Origin: Ruminococcaceae bacterium UBA794
GTDB taxonomy: Bacteria; Bacillota; Clostridia; Oscillospirales; Ruminococcaceae
NCBI GenBank assembly: GCA_002304735.1
Contig: DBIU01000035.1
Coordinates: forward strand, 915-25,772
DNA length: 24,858 bases
Reading direction: 5' to 3'
The notes beneath the pieces were generated by a model that saw only the letters and a program-made list of their open reading frames with translations, was not told the DNA's origin and did no database searches. The first letter of the stretch is position 1. Each line of letters opens with the position of its first letter. A program made the position numbers and the translations under genes. Of this stretch, positions 23,603 to 24,858 are shown piece after piece.

Positions 23603-23869
23603 TCAGCCCATAAGAATGAAGCTCGCAAGCACGGAAGCCTCAACCCCGTTTTCGGCGGTTTCCGACGCTTCGAGTATTTCCTTGGGCGCAGCGTCAGCTT
23701 TAACCTCGGCGGCAATCGCAGCCTTTGCGCTCGCAATCGCAGCCTCAAAGCCAAACTCCACTCTATCGGTATTCGTCTTTACAACAGCCGAAGCACTCGG
23801 TTTTTTAGGCGACTGGGATTTAGTCGTTTTGTAAGCTGATACCATTCCGTTTATGCCTTTTATTTCCAT
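23603..23869 (-). CDS. flgM: FlgM-like anti-sigma-28 factor (divergent)
   Basis: FlgM holds sigma-28 inactive until the hook is complete and then is secreted. The 88-aa product opens MEIKGINGMVSAYK, the usual FlgM N-terminal motif, and has a disordered, Lys/Ser-rich segment (15-32). The part that should bind sigma-28 is less typical: TDRVEFGFEAAIASAKAAI (34-52) keeps the D-x-V-E-F pattern, but the end is alanine-rich and shorter than usual. Position as first gene before flgN and directly behind a sigma-28 promoter is strong support. The start is ATG with GGAGGT 7 nt upstream. Its own sigma-28 control would give negative feedback. Functional binding cannot be assumed from this divergent C-terminus. 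Confidence 0.78.
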   Translation of the reverse strand: MEIKGINGMVSAYKTTKSQSPKKPSASAVVKTNTDRVEFGFEAAIASAKAAIAAEVKADAAPKEILEASETAENGVEASVLASFILMG

Positions 23870-23926
23870 AGTGCCGACCTCCTTTTTTTATTTTTGCAAA
23901 ATCGCGCATTTTATCCCACATATTAT

Positions 23927-23953
23927 ATATCGGCAGGCGCTTGAATTTCTTTA
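23927..23953 (-). promoter_or_regulatory. Sigma-28 (SigD) promoter of the late flagellar operon
   Basis: On the minus strand TAAA (23950-23953), a 15-nt spacer and GCCGATAT (23927-23934) match the sigma-28/SigD consensus exactly. The expected start near 23920 gives a leader of about 50 nt before flgM. No sigma-A box of comparable quality is present in the 135-bp intergenic region, and no terminator is seen after the PfkB kinase gene upstream, so read-through could add background expression. Confidence 0.92.
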
Positions 23954-24004
23954 GCTTTTTTTGCACATTTATCGCTTTTTTCCTGTGATTTTGCGAATTT
24001 TTTG

Positions 24005-24799
24005 TCAAAAGCCCCCAAAGTGTGAAAGAGTTTCCGAGGCAATCTCCGCGCCTTTTTTCATCGCTCCTTCAATATTGCCGCCGAGAAGCAGCTCGCAGAC
24101 AAATCCCGCGTGATAACTGTCGCCGCAGCCCGTCGTATCGACAACCTCGCTTACAGGAACCGCTTCCGCGCGATATTCCTCGCCTCTATGATAAGTCACG
24201 CTTCCGCTCGCGCCGAGGGTCATATTAAAATATCCGCCGTATCTGAGCGAAAAATCCTTGAAATAATGCAAAAGCTCCTCTTTGCCGCTTATCATAAAGA
24301 AGTCGATGTACGGCGCGTATTTTTCCATATCCTCAAAGTCGCGGTAAACGTCAAAATCAACCGCAAGCTTAAACCCATACTTTTTCTTCAACCCGACAAT
24401 TTCCGCAAAACAGGACGCGTCAAAGTGCGTGAAAACCGCGTCCGACTGCGATATTTCCGCGATATCCCTTTCGGTAAGCGTGAATTTCTCCAGAATTTCG
24501 CCGTTCCAGGAATCTTCCTTGAAATATCTGTCGCCGTCCGATGTCAAGAAAATCCGATTGTTCGCGGTGACAAAACGCTCGTCCGTCCGCACGCCGCTCA
24601 CGTCAATTTTCCTGTCGGATATGGACGAGAGAATCGCTTTTCCGTATTCATCATCGCCTATCGCGCCGATTAGCGATACTTCTATCCCCTCGAAACACGA
24701 CGCGTGCGCCGCAAAATTCAGCTCCTCGCCGCCGGGTCTTATCTCTCCCGTTTCAACAAAAACGTCTGCGCAAAGGCAGGGAAGCGCCGTTATTTTCAT
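24005..24799 (-). CDS. PfkB-family sugar kinase (fructoselysine 6-kinase-like)
   Basis: Ribokinase-fold kinase of 264 aa that transfers phosphate from ATP to a sugar or sugar-like substrate. It has the N-terminal glycine pair in RPGGEELNFAAHA (21-33), IGAIGDDEYG (44-53) and the anion-hole/catalytic motif DTTGCGDS (221-228, base D227) followed by YHAGFVCELLLGG. The short length and the C-terminus ASETLSHFGGF recall fructoselysine 6-kinase (FrlD). No frl transporter or deglycase is in view, so the substrate is not settled. The start is ATG with GGAGG 8 nt upstream. It is unrelated to the flagellar operon downstream. Reads on from beyond the window edge or from a promoter that I cannot see. Confidence 0.88.
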   Translation of the reverse strand: MKITALPCLCADVFVETGEIRPGGEELNFAAHASCFEGIEVSLIGAIGDDEYGKAILSSISDRKIDVSGVRTDERFVTANNRIFLTSDGDRYFKEDSWNGEILEKFTLTERDIAEISQSDAVFTHFDASCFAEIVGLKKKYGFKLAVDFDVYRDFEDMEKYAPYIDFFMISGKEELLHYFKDFSLRYGGYFNMTLGASGSVTYHRGEEYRAEAVPVSEVVDTTGCGDSYHAGFVCELLLGGNIEGAMKKGAEIASETLSHFGGF

Positions 24800-24815
24800 A
24801 ACTCAATTCCTCCGT

Positions 24816-24835
24816 AAAAAAAGCCGCCTCCGACT
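24816..24835 (-). terminator. Possible small terminator upstream of the PfkB kinase gene
   Basis: On the minus strand AGTCG (24831-24835) pairs with CGGCT (24822-24826) around GAGG, followed by seven T. It lies just before the kinase ribosome binding site and would end an upstream gene or attenuate this one. The stem is only 5 bp with one G-U pair. Confidence 0.4.
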
Positions 24836-24858
24836 CTGATATGCACCCCAAAAGTTAG

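Noticed and set aside
23820..24008. 62-codon minus-strand frame before flgM
   Set aside because: It overlaps the sigma-28 promoter and flgM start in another frame; product is Lys-rich with no family.
1..24858. CRISPR arrays, tRNA, rRNA, insertion sequences, phage genes
   Set aside because: No regularly spaced repeats, no tRNA-like cloverleaf with conserved loops, and no transposase or integrase frames were seen. The cloverleaf-like element at 14343-14425 lacks tRNA conserved bases.

Overview
The window looks like a chromosomal segment from a motile, Gram-positive-type Firmicute, most likely a Clostridia member. This rests on ylxM-ffh and lepA-hemW gene order, a flgM-flgN-flgK-flgL-yviE-fliW-csrA late flagellar operon as in Bacillus/Clostridia, extended -10 and TTGACA/TATAAT promoters, strong GGAGG ribosome binding sites and several short lipobox lipoproteins. 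The genus cannot be fixed from sequence alone. No phage, IS, CRISPR, tRNA or rRNA was seen. Coding density is high and no gene-free stretch exceeds 300 bases.

Layout. (1) 1-5476: a divergent promoter pair (about 1804-1890) drives ylxM-ffh leftward (SRP targeting; ffh runs off the window edge) and a membrane protein-lepA-hemW operon rightward, closed by a bidirectional terminator. The ylxM-ffh leader carries a long inverted-repeat element. (2) 5504-8108: leftward genes for a von Willebrand A lipoprotein, a small lipoprotein and an SCP2-domain protein. (3) 8109-11270: an apparent operon ilvE - lipoprotein - glyQS - SCP2 protein, read leftward from a good sigma-A promoter. (4) 11332-13322: a CDF metal exporter with Mn-type metal-site residues and a downstream two-TM protein, behind a promoter whose spacer holds a dyad. 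(5) 13372-14280: a PflX-like radical SAM protein, preceded by an elaborate palindromic element (14343-14502). (6) 14514-23953: a ten-gene late flagellar operon (flgM, flgN, flgK, flgL, yviE-like, fliW, csrA, fliD, fliS, FliT-like) read leftward from a textbook sigma-28 promoter and ending at an intrinsic terminator. (7) 24005-24799: a PfkB-family sugar kinase.

How the genes work together: the flagellar block encodes the hook-filament junction proteins (FlgK, FlgL), the filament cap (FliD), their export chaperones (FlgN, FliS, FliT-like), the anti-sigma factor controlling the block (FlgM) and the FliW-CsrA partner switch that ties translation to flagellin export. Flagellin itself is not in the window.

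The most unusual signals are (a) greatly enlarged FlgL (717 aa) and FliD (809 aa) that appear to share a repeated beta-rich module, (b) the multi-hairpin element with mutually exclusive pairings upstream of the PflX-like gene, and (c) the structured element in the ylxM-ffh leader. None of these is proven to be a new system; each is testable by simple searches.
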